A stretch of DNA of 64,000 nucleotides from Carallia brachiata (taxonomy: Eukaryota > Streptophyta > Magnoliopsida > Malpighiales > Rhizophoraceae): positions 1,713,058 through 1,777,057 of the forward strand of contig JADCRB010000002.1 in the NCBI GenBank assembly GCA_021464245.1. The letters run 5' to 3'. The translations under genes and the position numbers were made by a program. Below are positions 34,957 through 47,106 of the stretch, piece by piece. Within the stretch, counting starts at the first letter, position 1; each line of letters starts with the position of its first letter. A model generated the notes under the pieces. That model had not been told where the DNA came from. It did no database searches and was given only the letters and a program-made list of their open reading frames with translations.

Positions 34957-37900
34957 ATGGGCTGTAAAGGATCAAAGCTCGACGATTCGGCGCTGGTGAT
35001 CCTTTGCAGGGAGAGAAAGGAACTGGTCAAGGCGGCGTCCGAGCACCGTACGCCCTCGCCGCCGCCCACGTCGCTTACTTCCATTCCCTCAAGGACGTCG
35101 GCGACGCCATTCGTAGATTTGTCGACGAGGAGCTCGTGATTGCCTCCTCCTCGTCTCCTTCGTCTCCGGTGCTGACATTGCCTTCCCAGGAAGGGAAATC
35201 AAAGAAGAAATCCAAGAGCTCGTCTCCTTCCTCGTCGATTTCGCATTCAGTGGACAGCAATAACCGCAATTACAAGAAGAAACATTTAGAAGAGGAGGAG
35301 GAGGAAGATATTGAAGACTCTCATTTGCATCTATCGCCGGCGTCTTCGGGTTCGAATTTGGGCTCGGATTCGGGTCACATTCATCCATGACTCGCCGGAA
35401 AAGGAGGAAGAAGGAGAACGAGGAAGGGAAAGAGAGGTGCCTCCAAGTCCAACCCCTTATAATTTTGGCAATTATCCTCCTCAGGGAAGCTGGGGCTATG
35501 GCTATCCCCCAGATAATCCGTATCCTTACCCATATCCATACCCGTACCCGTATCCGAATTCTTCTCCCAATGTGAATATGTATTACATGAAAAGCTCTGC
35601 CACCCCGGCGAAGAAGGTGGTGTACGAGGATGCTTCGGTGAATGGGTATTCAGATGGGGATATTTTGGAAGTGGCGGCTATTTTGGATATCCAATAATGG
35701 GGTCACCGCAAAAGGAGCCTAGTCCTCCCAAGCCGCCTCCGGCTCCGCCCTCGCCGCGAGAGTGTCCACATGGGACTTTCTGAATGTTTTTGACACATTC
35801 GATAATGGGTCCGGCGGATATCCGAGCTACTATCCAATGATGGGTAGGTTCGGTTATGGATCTACCACGAGTAGCCCAGATTCGAGGGAGGTGAGGGAAA
35901 GGGAAGGGATTCCTGATTTGGAAGATGAAACAGAGCAGGAAGTGATAAAAGAAGTTCGCAAAGAAAAGAAAGTAAGTGGTGATCAGATGAATAAGAACGG
36001 GAAAGTTAAAGTGGAAGAGGAAATGAAGCGGAATTATGGGGAGAGCACCTCAAAATCAGTTCCAATGCGTAGCAGTAGCGACAGTATAGAGTCAGTTAAG
36101 GGTAAAGGGATCAAGAGCAGTACTAGTCCTGATACGTATCATAGTCCTGATAGCATTGTTTCGAAGAGCCCTGATGTGGGGTACGAAAAGAAAAAAGGGG
36201 TGAGTTTTGAGGTTGAGGAGGCACCCGCGGTGACAGTAGATGTTGAGTCTTCAGATCCTAGTAGCTTAAGTACGTTGTCGGCACACGGTACCAGGGATCT
36301 TCAGGAGGTGGTGATGGAAATCAGGGATGAGTTTGAGACTGCCTCTAGTTATGGAAAAGAGGTAGCATTGATGCTTGAAGTGGGCAAGTTGCCTTACCAG
36401 CGAAGAAGAACCCCACTTAAAGGTAGCAGTTTTAATTGTTTTTTTTTTTTTTTGTTGGCATATTGTTCTGCGTGTTTGAGGTTTGCTTTGAGTAATGTCC
36501 TGGACATAGTTTTTTGAGTTGTATGATCTTCTTGTAATTAAGGAACTACGTGATAATGCGCAAACTATACCACATGTTAGACAATAGGGAAGGAAACACG
36601 AATTATAGGATCCGATTTTTCAGAAAAAGAGGATCTCTTTACGACTTTGGTTGTTGCAAAATGGACTGCTCGATTTCGCTGTTAGGATAATTAGCTTCTC
36701 TTGCTTTACTGAGTTAATTACTTATCTATACAAAATGACCTAATTTTCCCGCTTTCATGAGACTTATTTTCTCCTATGCAGTTATTCTTTCCCGGGTCCT
36801 GTATCTGGCATCTTGCCACCCTCCAGACAGACAGTCCGTAAAAATTTCTTCTAGCGTAATGAAAATGGCAAAGGCATACTCTGGTGAACCTGGAAATGAC
36901 CTTGACATAAGGCCCACAAACCTTTCATCTACTCTAGAGAAACTTTATGCCTGGGAAAAGAAACTATACAAGGAAGTGAAGGTATGGTTGGATGAAGAAG
37001 ACCAAGACCATTGTTTTCATAGGTGTTTGCTGTGATTATGTCTCTTATGTTGGCTCAAGTTATTAAATTTAGCATGAAACCCAGAAATGGGGTTCACAAA
37101 TGATCTACTTTTTTCCTTATTTTGATATATGTTCAAGGTTGATTTGTTTATAGTGGTGATATCAATTTTTTTTTCTAATCCTTTCTAATGTGTTTCTTTA
37201 CTCTTCCCTTTTTTCTTGCCTTTCTTGGGTTGGGGGTCGGGGTGGGATTACAAAGGTTACATTTGCGTTAATATTCATCTAGCATACCTACTATATTATC
37301 TGAGGGATGAAATAAAACATATGCATGAAAATTTCTGAAAAAGAATTTGTGAAAATGCTTAGTTTATCCGAATGTTAAGTTAGTATGGTACATTGCTGAT
37401 TGCTCACAACGCCTGGATTTTTATCTTACTTAGGATGAAGAGAAGCTACGAGTTTGTTATGAAAAGGAGTGCAAGAGACTAAAAGCTTTGGATGACCGTG
37501 GTGCAGAGTCAAGTAAAATAGATGCTTCCCAGGCCACAATAAGGAAGTTGCTGACAAAAATCAATGTATGTGTAAGAGCAGTTGATTATATATCAAGGAA
37601 GATACACCGGTTGAGGGACGAAGAACTGCAGCCTCAGATCACTGAACTTATTCATGGGTAAAACTGCTGTGCTTCCTAATCTCTATAGTCCTGCTGATTT
37701 TTGCCATATAATGTTCACAACCAACTTACCTCTGAAGCCCGTGATGTGTCTGTAAATTTTTAGGGCAGTGCATGAATAGCTGGTCATTGGGCCCTTGTGC
37801 TTGGCTACTTTTGTGGGGAGGTCTCCAAGGCTGCTCTAATGACTGCTAAATGGCTGATTATATGTTGATAGAGTTTTTTTTTTTTTTCATCTTGCATAGC

Positions 37901-39051
37901 TTTAATGCACTTATCCGCATTGGCATGAAGCAAAAAATTTTTTCCCCCTTTTCTGGCAATTATTGCTCTTCCTTGTTCAGTTCATATTCCTATTCATCTT
38001 AATAATGTTGCCACACTGGTGGGAAACAATGTAGGCAAGTTAATATGGCAAAAACTAAAAAAAAAACTGTCATGTAATTTTCTAGCATTAAGTTGCTGTT
38101 ACTGATTCAATCTTTCATGGTCAAATGACTGTTTTTCTTTTCCGGAAGCATTTAGCATATAATTAATATGATAGTCTTCTTGTTATCAAGCATCCGTATT
38201 GTCAAGCCCTTCCTCCATGGATACTTTTGTCTGTATGACAAGCATTCTGTTCTTTCTGCAGATCAATGAGAATGTGGAATTCCATGCTAAGATGCCATAA
38301 AAAACAGTTCCGAGCTCTCATGGAGAGCAGACTTCGATATCTCAGAGCAAACACTGGCTTGCAAGGAGATTCTGGACTAAAAGCTACTCTTGAACTCGAA
38401 ATGGAGCTTATAAGTTGGTGCAACCGTTTCAACAATTGGTTCAATGCCCAAAAATTATATGTCGAGTCATTAAATGGGTGGCTTTTAAGGTGCATTCTTG
38501 ATGAACCTGAGGAAACTCCTGATGGCATTGCTCCATTCTCCCCAAGCAGAATTGGAGCTCCCCCTATTTTCGTTGTGTGCAATGATTGGTATCAAGGCAT
38601 GGTTAGAATTTCTGAGAAGGGAGTGGAAAATGCGATGCTTGGTTTTGCATCAAGCTTGCACCAGTTGTGGGAACGGCATGATGAGGAGCATCGACAGAGA
38701 ACCAAAGCCGAATACCTCACGAAGGACTTTGAGACACAGCTCAAGACCTTCCGCATGGAACGGCTAAGGATTGAGCAGCAGCAAGATGCGCTGTCAGATA
38801 AAACTCTGTCAAAGGGTCCATCAGAGAGTGGAGTTTCGCCATTTGATGATTTGAAGGTGGATTTAGATTCAATGAGGAAGAAATTAGCGGAAGAGAGAGC
38901 TAGGCATAAGGAAGCTGCTAAACTAGTTCACGATGCAGCTTCTAATAGTTTACAGGCAGGCTTGGTTCCAATTTTTGAGGCTTTAGGCAATTTTACTTCA
39001 GAGGTTTTGAAAGCCCACGAGCAAGTTAGACTCGACTATCGTGGTGGCTAA
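34957..39051 (+). CDS. DUF630/DUF632 protein (NRG2-like family), exon 1 with several frame breaks
   Basis: Four exons: 34957-36422, 36782-36981, 37434-37657, 38262-39051; about 894 aa once frames are joined. It starts MGCKGSKLDDSALV, a likely N-myristoylation site opening the DUF630 domain (about residues 1-60, with CRERKEL and HVAYFHSLKDVGDAIRRFV). The middle is low complexity: Ser-rich, acidic, a (PY)n run at about 35521-35560 and a Pro-rich block before STWDFLNVFD. DUF632 fills the end of exon 1 to exon 4 (RDLQEVVMEIRDEF, YAWEKKLYKEVK, MWNSMLRCHKKQF, LELEMELISWC) and finishes in a coiled-coil. Relatives include Arabidopsis NRG2, a nitrate regulator; this gene's role is unknown. Exon 1 changes frame near 35049 (-1), 35385 (-2 or +1), 35655 (-1) and 35768 (-1), while exons 2-4 are intact. 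Nucleotide errors in the assembly are the likely cause. Confidence 0.9.
35521..35560. repeat. Coding hexamer repeat (Pro-Tyr)n
   Basis: TATCCN/TACCCN units repeat about six times and encode alternating Pro-Tyr in the low-complexity middle of the DUF630/632 protein. Confidence 0.85.
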
Positions 39052-41395
39052 CAGGAAAACATGCTTCTGCGCTTCATCTTCAGGAGGGCAAGGCTATGCT
39101 TCCTCTAGCAAATGACCCTTCTTTTCGACTATGTACAGTTGGGATGGATAAGCATCCGCATAAAATGGTTAGGTCTGCAGAAGGAAATGAGAACAATGAA
39201 AGACAAATGAAGAGCGAATGATTATTGGACAATGGAAAAGGATCACAAAAAATTATTGTTAGAAATAGGGGGTCTTAGAGCTGCTTGGAGAGAGGCTGAA
39301 AGGTTGCTGTTATGAAATTTTTATGTGGTCAAGTTGTTAATTTGTTATTTTAAATTTGATTTTAGTGTAATTTCATGCCTAGGTAACCAGGAATTTTGTA
39401 CAGAAATTTCATTTATTGGTTGATCGGGGGAAAGTGTGATTGGACTGCGTTCGGTTTGGAGGATGTCAGTTAGGTTTTAGTTGGAGGTTTTAGGGTAGAG
39501 AAGCTAAAAAGTTTTGTATGATTTAGTTGGTGATAATGTCTAGAGTAGCAATAGACAGAGAGAGCTCGTTTTGCCTACACCATTGTGTATCTGTGTTGCA
39601 GTTGTACATGTCCATATTAATAACTTTTGATTTGCTTTTGCAAGTTGCAAGTAAAACTAATTTTGATGTTTATTTGGAGTTCTTTTGGATGTTGGGTGTC
39701 TTGGTGGATGAGTATTGAGATGCGTTTACGTTGGATGTTGGGTGTTTCGGTGAGCGACTATTGAGATTAAGATGTTTGAAAGCTTTAGCAACATAAAAAG
39801 GGATATAAAAAAAAAAAAAAGAAGGCTTTTAAAACTTTCTTCTGATTGATTTTTATTTATTAGTTATAAAGTTGCAAATTGGCATACTTTCTTTTTTAAA
39901 TTAAAAAGAGGAAAGCAGGGGCTTCATTTCATAATTTTATTAAAAATATTGTGTTAATTACATAATACAGTAGATCGAGCTTTTTGCACTAAACTTAGGA
40001 TGAAATAAATTTCTCAATGTCAAACAAAGATTGTTGATGTCTCCCGCGTCGGTGAAGTATTTTAACATTTCTTTAGTTCTGTCAAACGTTTTTGTGTGTA
40101 TGTGGAACCATGTTTTGAAAGGATTTTTTGTTTTTACCTTATTTTTTATATGTGTTTATATGTAATATATATTGATTAATTATTAAAAAATTAAAAATTA
40201 AATATATTATAAATTTATTATTAAAATATTAATATGTTAATTTTTAATTAACAACTATAAAAAAAAAGTAAAAAATCATTGACTCATAATAAACTCCTTT
40301 TTGAAATTATTTTAACTTACACTTTGTTTGGAATGTTGAAAAAAAAAAAAAAAGAAGAAAGACTGAGAAAAGAAAACTGCAATGAAACACTAATATTTCA
40401 TTGTTTGGAAAAATTGAAGAAAGAAATATCCTCAAATTTTATGCAAAACTTCCAAAAAAAGGGTTTCGAAAAAGATTATACTTATACAATAATTTTACAA
40501 AAATTGTCCTCTCACTTGCTTTTAAACTATATATTAATTAAATGTGGTATACATATCATTTTTCTTACAATTTTTTTTTATTTTACTGTTTTTTTATTTA
40601 AACAAATAGTTACTTCTACTCTTGACGGTGTCGTGATGAGACAAATTATTATTTCCAACACCTCATCTGACGCCTACTAATGATCATACAAGTGCATACA
40701 AAAGAGTAGGCGCATAGGAGGCCTAAAAAATTTAAAATTTTATTTTTAAATTATTCGAGAGCTCTACCAAGCTAGCATAATTAGAGTCTTAATTTTGTGA
40801 GATTAGCATTTTTGTTTGAATGTGTGCAACTCTTAAAATATTTAAAGTATTTGATTTTCTTATTATAAACTTGTTAGAATATAGACTTTTTTATCATTCA
40901 GCGACGTGATTCAAGTGACATGATTCAGTAATAAAGTTTAATAGAAATGATACTCAATCAAATATTTTAGTACTCTAAATTGTAAAATAAAAATCAATAT
41001 ATATCTGACTCTGCATAATTTTAAAAATTATTAATAATTTTTTTTAATATCAAAAAATTTACACTTCAATAAATTTAATGTAACGACTTAATCTATTGTA
41101 GAATGCAATTGGTGCAATCCTAGCGGAACTGTGGGTCAAAAGCTTGGGGTGTTATTTGCGGAATATCTTTCGTCTCATTGTTGTTTTGAAAGCACGCGAA
41201 CTGAGGCATAACAACGTTTTATGGTTATCATTAGACTAGAAGCAGTCGTGGCTATAGTTTATTTGTAAAAATATTTGTTTTTTTCTATGTCCTATATCCG
41301 TTATTTTTTTGATACTTTTGGAAAGAAAAATTCCCGTCTATTTTCAACGTGCCAAAATAAAATTTTTCTGTATCGACGTTCCACAACAAGAATTC
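39052..41395. other. DUF630/632 3' flank and spacer; no gene recognised
   Basis: It starts with a probable 3' UTR (to about 39500) and becomes AT-rich. The open frames at 39527-39718 and 40279-40680 have no family similarity that I can see. Confidence 0.5.
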
Positions 41396-41412
41396 AAGAT
41401 GCCACAACTCTG

Positions 41413-42125
41413 ATTGTAGGCTTTTGTACCCCTCAGTAGGTTTTGTAGGGGCATTTGTTCCCTTTGTTTAGTCTCTGGTTTGTGTTTTCTGAGGGTGTGT
41501 GATGTAGTTGGTAGCTTTGTTCAGTTTTCTTAGGTGGTGGTGTTCTGGTTTCGTCTTTAGTTCGTTCGGTAGTCTCCCCCTCCTTCGTCAGTGGGGGAAG
41601 GGTGTCTTTTGAGTTTTGAGGATCGCTGTGTACAGATTAGTATGCTCCTCGTCGATCTCTTGCTCGCCGGTCACCCCTTTTGGTTGTCCTTCCTCTGCCT
41701 TGGCCTCTCTTTGCTCTGCGATATTTAGACATGGTTCGCGTTATGTGGTTGCGCTTGGCGTTCATCGGCGTGTCTCGTGAGTTGGTTTCTTGCCGTCGTT
41801 GGCCTTTCGGGACTAGCCGCTTTCCCTGGTGCTTGGGGATTACCTTGCAGTTTGATGGTGCTATGCCGGAGAAGATGGTGTCTCTGGTGCATCAGTTGGT
41901 CCTCCTTGCGGGTCAATTTCCCAAACTATGGGTTTGGGTCAGGGCTTTCACTGGACGCTTGGCTTTTGTGGAGCAATTGGGTTGGGTCGAGCCTTTGGTA
42001 GGCTGTACTATATATGTATGTTTGGGTGGCTGTGTGGGTTTTATACGGTTATGGGTTTTTTGGACAAGCCCTCTTTGTATTTAGTTTAATTATGAAATGA
42101 AATACTCTCTTTCTGATTAAAAAAA
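41413..42125 (+). mobile_element. 5'-truncated non-LTR retroposon with poly(A) tail
   Basis: A 17-base flank AAGATGCCACAACTCTG (41396-41412) recurs as AAGATGCCACGACTCTG (42126-42142), one mismatch. The insert ends GAAATACTCTCTTTCTGATT then a run of A, as plant LINE 3' ends do. It is richer in G and T than its surroundings and contains a 134-codon open frame (41680-42084) with no recognisable domain, probably 3' UTR or decayed sequence. A retroposed transcript from an unknown gene is the alternative. Confidence 0.75.
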
Positions 42126-42394
42126 AAGATGCCACGACTCTGCTGTTGATGAGTGATGACAAACATCCATTTAAATCCTGATCATGAATGTACAACCGCT
42201 GAACAATAAACCAGCGCTGTATTGTAACGCTCCTCACAAATTCGATGGCAATTATTATTCTGAAAACCGAAGGAAAAAAACTAGTCCGTTGAAAAAAATG
42301 GCTCTCCACAAAAAAAAAAAAAAAAAACAAAATATCATGATCCTATACAAACGGAAACAAAAATGAGATAATGAAATTTTGTAGTGCTAAACTT

Positions 42395-42835
42395 CTGTAT
42401 TTTTTTATATATAAGTTTTAAATTTTTTAAAATTTTATTTAAGTTCTAAATTTTTTAATTTCTTATTAAATCAATTCATTTGTTAATGAAAAATGATCAA
42501 TCTATTAACAAAATGATTCTAACATTACAAAAATTATTTGAAAAAAGGTTAAATACACTAATTAAAAATTTTTTTTATCAAAAATTATGTATTTTGTATA
42601 TTTAATATTCATATTTATTGATTAAAAAAATATTTAATATTCATATTTATTGATTAAAAAATATTTAACTTATGTATTTGATATTTTTTTAATAATTTTC
42701 ATCAAATTAAACTCATTTATTAAAGGATTGATTATTTTATCTAAATAAATAGATTGATTTGATAATAAATTAAAATATTTAAAATTCAAATGTAATATTA
42801 CAAAAATTTAAAACTCATACAAAATAAAAAATTTA
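42395..42835. mobile_element. AT-rich foldback element
   Basis: The left arm (AAGTTTTAAATTTTTTAAAA, then TTTTAATTTCTTATTAAATC) pairs with the right arm (GATTTGATAATAAATTAAAA, then AAAATTTAAAACTCATACAA) over roughly 120 bp. A duplicated AATATTCATATTTATTGATT lies inside (about 42605 and 42635). It is non-coding. Confidence 0.55.
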
Positions 42836-43100
42836 AGATTAAAAAATATCATATCCCAAACAAAAACTATAAAGTTGTCGAACCAATTGTGTCGGAATAC
42901 ATGTGCAAAATTGTCCAATCTAATGAGGTGTTCGAAATTGGTTGGAAATAGTAATAAGCTTTGAACTAAAACAAAATTAAGGCAGAATCGAAAATTTTTT
43001 TTGAGAAAAAAGCGGAAACGAAAATTTGGTGTCCTTCGGAGATGCATTTGCCTTGGGAAAAATTGCTGTCCGCAACAGCACTCTCGGTGACAATATTAAC

Positions 43101-43119
43101 CCAATCAAACTCTTCCACG
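43101..43119 (+). promoter_or_regulatory. ER stress response element (ERSE-I) of the PDI gene
   Basis: CCAAT (43101-43105), nine bases, then CCACG (43115-43119) is an exact match to the CCAAT-N9-CCACG consensus bound by NF-Y plus bZIP factors of the unfolded-protein response. It lies 272 bp before the PDI start codon. CCACG continues into CCACGTGG, a G-box-like core. A TATA-like CATAAAAAG follows at about 43262. Site and spacing are seen; function is inferred from the known consensus and from PDI genes being UPR targets. Confidence 0.8.
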
Positions 43120-43390
43120 TGGATTTCCACCATTCAAAAGGCGAGTAGTCATAATAACAGACTCGAACAAGGTAGGTTTTAGTGAAAATATCTATTTTCC
43201 GAGTCACGTGCGAGTCATTTCCCATGTTTGTCTCGTTATCTCGCTACTCGCCAGCGCCCCCCATAAAAAGGCCCACAGTCCAGAGCGCGGTGCAGAATCA
43301 ACAAACGTCTGCAGCACCTCACAAGAATCGAAAAATCAGAAAAAATCACCCCAAAAAAAACAGAGAATTGGATTCAGTGAGTATACGATA

Positions 43391-46300
43391 ATGGCGTCGA
43401 GGGTTTCGTTAGGGTTCTATGTATGCGTTGTGTTGTTATCTGTAACAGTGGCGATCTCAGCTGAGGATAGCGAATCGAAGGAGCACGTGCTGACGCTGGA
43501 CCACTCCAATTTCACCGACACCGTTAGCAAGCACGATTTCATCGTCGTCGAATTCTACGCCCCTTGGTACATAATCCACTTGTTTTTTTTTTTTTTTCGT
43601 TTATGTCTTGAGTCTGGTTAATTTTTGTCTAGTTTTGTTTTGGATTTTTTTTTTTTTGGTTTGGTTATTCTGGTATGCGATTTCTTGTCTGCTATTGAAA
43701 ATGTTTGTATTTTGGTTATGTAATCGTGTGTGGATGGATCTAGTGTAATAGCACGCAATTGACTGTGGGTGGAAGTAGTGGTAAGCGGTGACTTTTGTGT
43801 TGACTCTAGAAGAATAGCATGCCTATGGCTGTATATGCAAGTAGTAATTTCAGATTGTGTTGATTAACAGATGTGATTATTAGTTTGAATTGCGCATACG
43901 CAGTTGCAATTTTTGGTGAGAATTTTTTTAATCTGTAACCATCTTGCATTATGCGGGGAGTTTAGTATTAAGTATTGAGCTCAGGTTCCTAATCCCAACC
44001 CCCCCCCAAAACACACACTTTTTGTAAATGTGGAAATGAGTTTTAAAATCCCTTCTTGCAGGTGTGGTCACTGCAAGAAGCTTGCTCCGGAGGTATTGCT
44101 TTTGTGGTTTTTAATTATCTGAATTTGCTTACAGCAGTACTGTTGTTTAGATGTTTTGTGTGTGCTTAGCTAACAAGGGCTATTATTTTAATATGTAGTA
44201 TGAGAAAGCTGCGACTATATTTGAGTAGTCATGACCCTCCAGTTGTTCTAGCTAAAGTTGACGCTAGTGATGAAACTAACAAAGAGCTTGCTAGCAAGTA
44301 CGAGGTTAAGGGATTCCCCACTCTTAAAATATTGAGAAGTGGTGGGAAGTCTGTTCAAGATTATAAAGGCCCTCGTGAAGCAGATGGCATTGTTGAATAC
44401 TTAAAGAAACAAAGCGGTCCTGCTTCTGCAGAAATAAAATCAGCCGAAGAAGCTAGTAATCTCCTTGGCGAAAACAAAGTGTTCATTGTAAGTGCAAGTT
44501 GTCCAACTTTTATTTCTTGATTTTATCTGGAATCTTCCTGGAGTTTACATTGTTTTGACATTTTTACATATTTTTGCAGGTTGGAGTGTTTCCCAATTTC
44601 TCAGGTCAGGAGTATGAGAACTACATTGCTGTAGCTGAAAACCTGCGTTCTGACTATGACTTTGGTCATACTTTGGATGCAAAACACCTACCACGGGGTG
44701 AATCATCAGTAATTGGGCCCCTAGTTAGGCTGTTCAAGCCTTTTGATGAACTCTTTGTCGATTTTAAGGTATTAAGATATTTCAATTTGGTTGAGATTTT
44801 ATTTGCCCTGTGAATTTGGAAGATTTTATTCTGATTATCTATTGCTATTGCAGGATTTTGATGTTGATGCTCTAGAGAAGTTTATTGAATCTTCTAGCAT
44901 TCCAACTGTGACTATCTTTAATAATGACCCCAGCAACCACCCTCGTCATCAAGTTTTTCAATAGTCCTGATGCTAAGGTACACAGCATACAGTCTTTTGT
45001 GTTAGCAAGTGTCAAAAGAATTTTAGAACAGACTGTTTAGAATTTCCCTTTTTTTCTTTGAGTTACTAGAGTTGGATTTGTATTTGTCATCTATCATCAG
45101 TGTTTTCTTATGGACTTTTGGGCTCTTTTTGCCCACAACATCTGCTATTTGTTCACTAGTTCACAACTGTGTACCTATTAACATTTTGCAAGGCACGGAC
45201 AGGGACTGATAGCTTGAACCAATCATAAATGATAATCCTCTGGCACTCTGTTCACAATGTATTGTAGCTCCGGTCTCATGTGACTGGTGTTGCATGTATG
45301 TGTACTGAATCTGTGACGTGCCATAAATTCAAAATTATGGGTTTATGTTCTATTTGCTTTCATTAGGGATTACTTTCAAAAATTATACTTCTTTTGAAGG
45401 GGATTCTGGCTGGTTTTTCCTCTATTCATTGGCATACTTAATTTCTTGTTTGACTGAGATCTTTAAGTTGACCATGTAATAGGCAATATTTATCTAAGAC
45501 ATAGTAGAGTTATTGATTTGGTTTTCCATGTTTGCGCCTCCTCGTTTTTTGTCACCTTTTTTGGGTGTATTTGTGGCGTTGTGCAAATAAATTGCTTTTT
45601 AACTAAAATGGTTGCAACGTTCATTCAATGCCTTTATACTCCATAATTCCTGCAAATATTATGAAGGCCATTTTGAATTTGGCAGGCAATGCTATTTATA
45701 AACTTCAGCACTGAAGGTGCTGATGCTTTCAAGGCTAAATATCACGAAGTTGCTGAGAAATACAAAGGGGACGGCATAGTCTTTCTGGCAGGAGATCTTG
45801 AGGCTAGTCAAAGTGCCTTACAGGTGAGTAGGACCCCAGTTTGAGCAATTTTGGTGTTAAGTGTTCTGTACGTCTAACTTGCAAAACAATTGGTTTGGAT
45901 GAACAGTATTTTGGATTGAAGGAGGAACAAGTGCCTCTCCTTATTATACAAACCAGTGATGGACAGAAATACCTGAACCCGAACTTGGTGCCTGATCATA
46001 TTGCCCCTTGGATGAAGGATTACAAGGTAATGTTATTATGTCTTTTAAAACGATAAAAAGTATAAAAGTGGATAATGCAAGTAAAAGTGGAGATTTTTGA
46101 GATTGTGCTTCTGTATGAACTTAATAACCTGGGGACATCTGTGCAGGATGGCAAGGTGCCACCATACAGAAAATCTGAACCAATCCCCGAAGTCAATGAT
46201 GAGCCCGTTAAAGTCGTGGTTGCTGATAGCCTCCAGGATGTAGTTTTCAACTCTGGAAAAAATGGTTTGTGCCATTGACTGTTTGGTACATTTTTTTGCT

Positions 46301-47106
46301 TTTGTTTACTTTGTTAAAATTAAGACGCACTTTTTTTGATGAGTCTATCGCTTTCACCTTGAGAATGTGTAAATTTTTTGAATTGGGTGAGTGCATGAAT
46401 TTTTACATGTTTTAAAGAAGCTATAGGGATTTGTAGTATGGGATGGGGAACAAATTAGTGCAACCCGCATATGTTTACATACATGTGTAATATGCTGGCT
46501 TATCATGCTCTACAGTTCTTCTGGAGTTCTATGCCCCTTGGTGTGGACACTGCAAAAAGCTTGCTCCAATATTGGATGAAGTTGCTGTCTCATACAAAAG
46601 TGATCCTGATGTTGTCATCGCAAAGCTTGTAAGTATTGTTCAGAGAAACATTATGTTTTTTTAGAACTGCGGAAAATTGGTGATTGGTGAAATATGAAAG
46701 ATTTAACACAAGATCATATTGATGGAAATGGATGAAATTTAAAGTTGCAGCGTTGTCTCCACTTGATTTTTTATATATAACAACGCCCATTAGAAATTTT
46801 TTTCTCATATGACAAAACTATTTTGTGCCAAATAGATAGCTTCACTTTTTTTTTTGTCGCGTAATTTTATTTGGCAGAAACTCTATTCTTGATGTGACTC
46901 ATACCTGAAACTTTCAGGATGCAACTGCAAATGACATTCCAAGCGATACCTTCGATGTCCAAGGATATCCAACGGTGTACTTCAAGTCAGCTGGTGGAAA
47001 CGCGGTGCAGTACGACGGCGAAAGGACAAAAGAAGCCATCATTGACTTCATCGAAAAGAACCGGGATAAAGTTGCCAAACAAGAGCCTGGAAAAGATGAG
47101 CTCTAA
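43391..47106 (+). CDS. PDI: ER protein disulfide isomerase (classical a-b-b'-a' type, KDEL)
   Basis: Ten exons: 43391-43566, 44062-44092, 44199-44487, 44580-44768, 44854-44977, 45686-45823, 45907-46026, 46147-46264, 46516-46628, 46918-47106; 495 aa in the joined frame. It forms and reshuffles disulfides in the ER lumen. A signal peptide ([14 protein letters not shown]) is followed by an acidic stretch, thioredoxin domain a with APWCGHCKK (Cys60, Cys63), domains b and b', domain a' with APWCGHCKK (Cys405, Cys408) and C-terminal KDEL. NFT at residues 40-42 is a possible glycosylation site. Length matches plant PDIL1. Two frame breaks occur: one extra base near 44218 in exon 3 (289 nt where 288 fits) and two missing bases near 44942 in exon 5 (124 nt where 126 fits). 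Other junctions are clean and the protein continues, so assembly error is likely. An ERSE lies upstream. Confidence 0.95.

Noticed and set aside
41680..42084. 134-codon frame treated as a gene
   Set aside because: It lies wholly inside a retroposed segment with target duplications and shows no domain; listed under the element instead.
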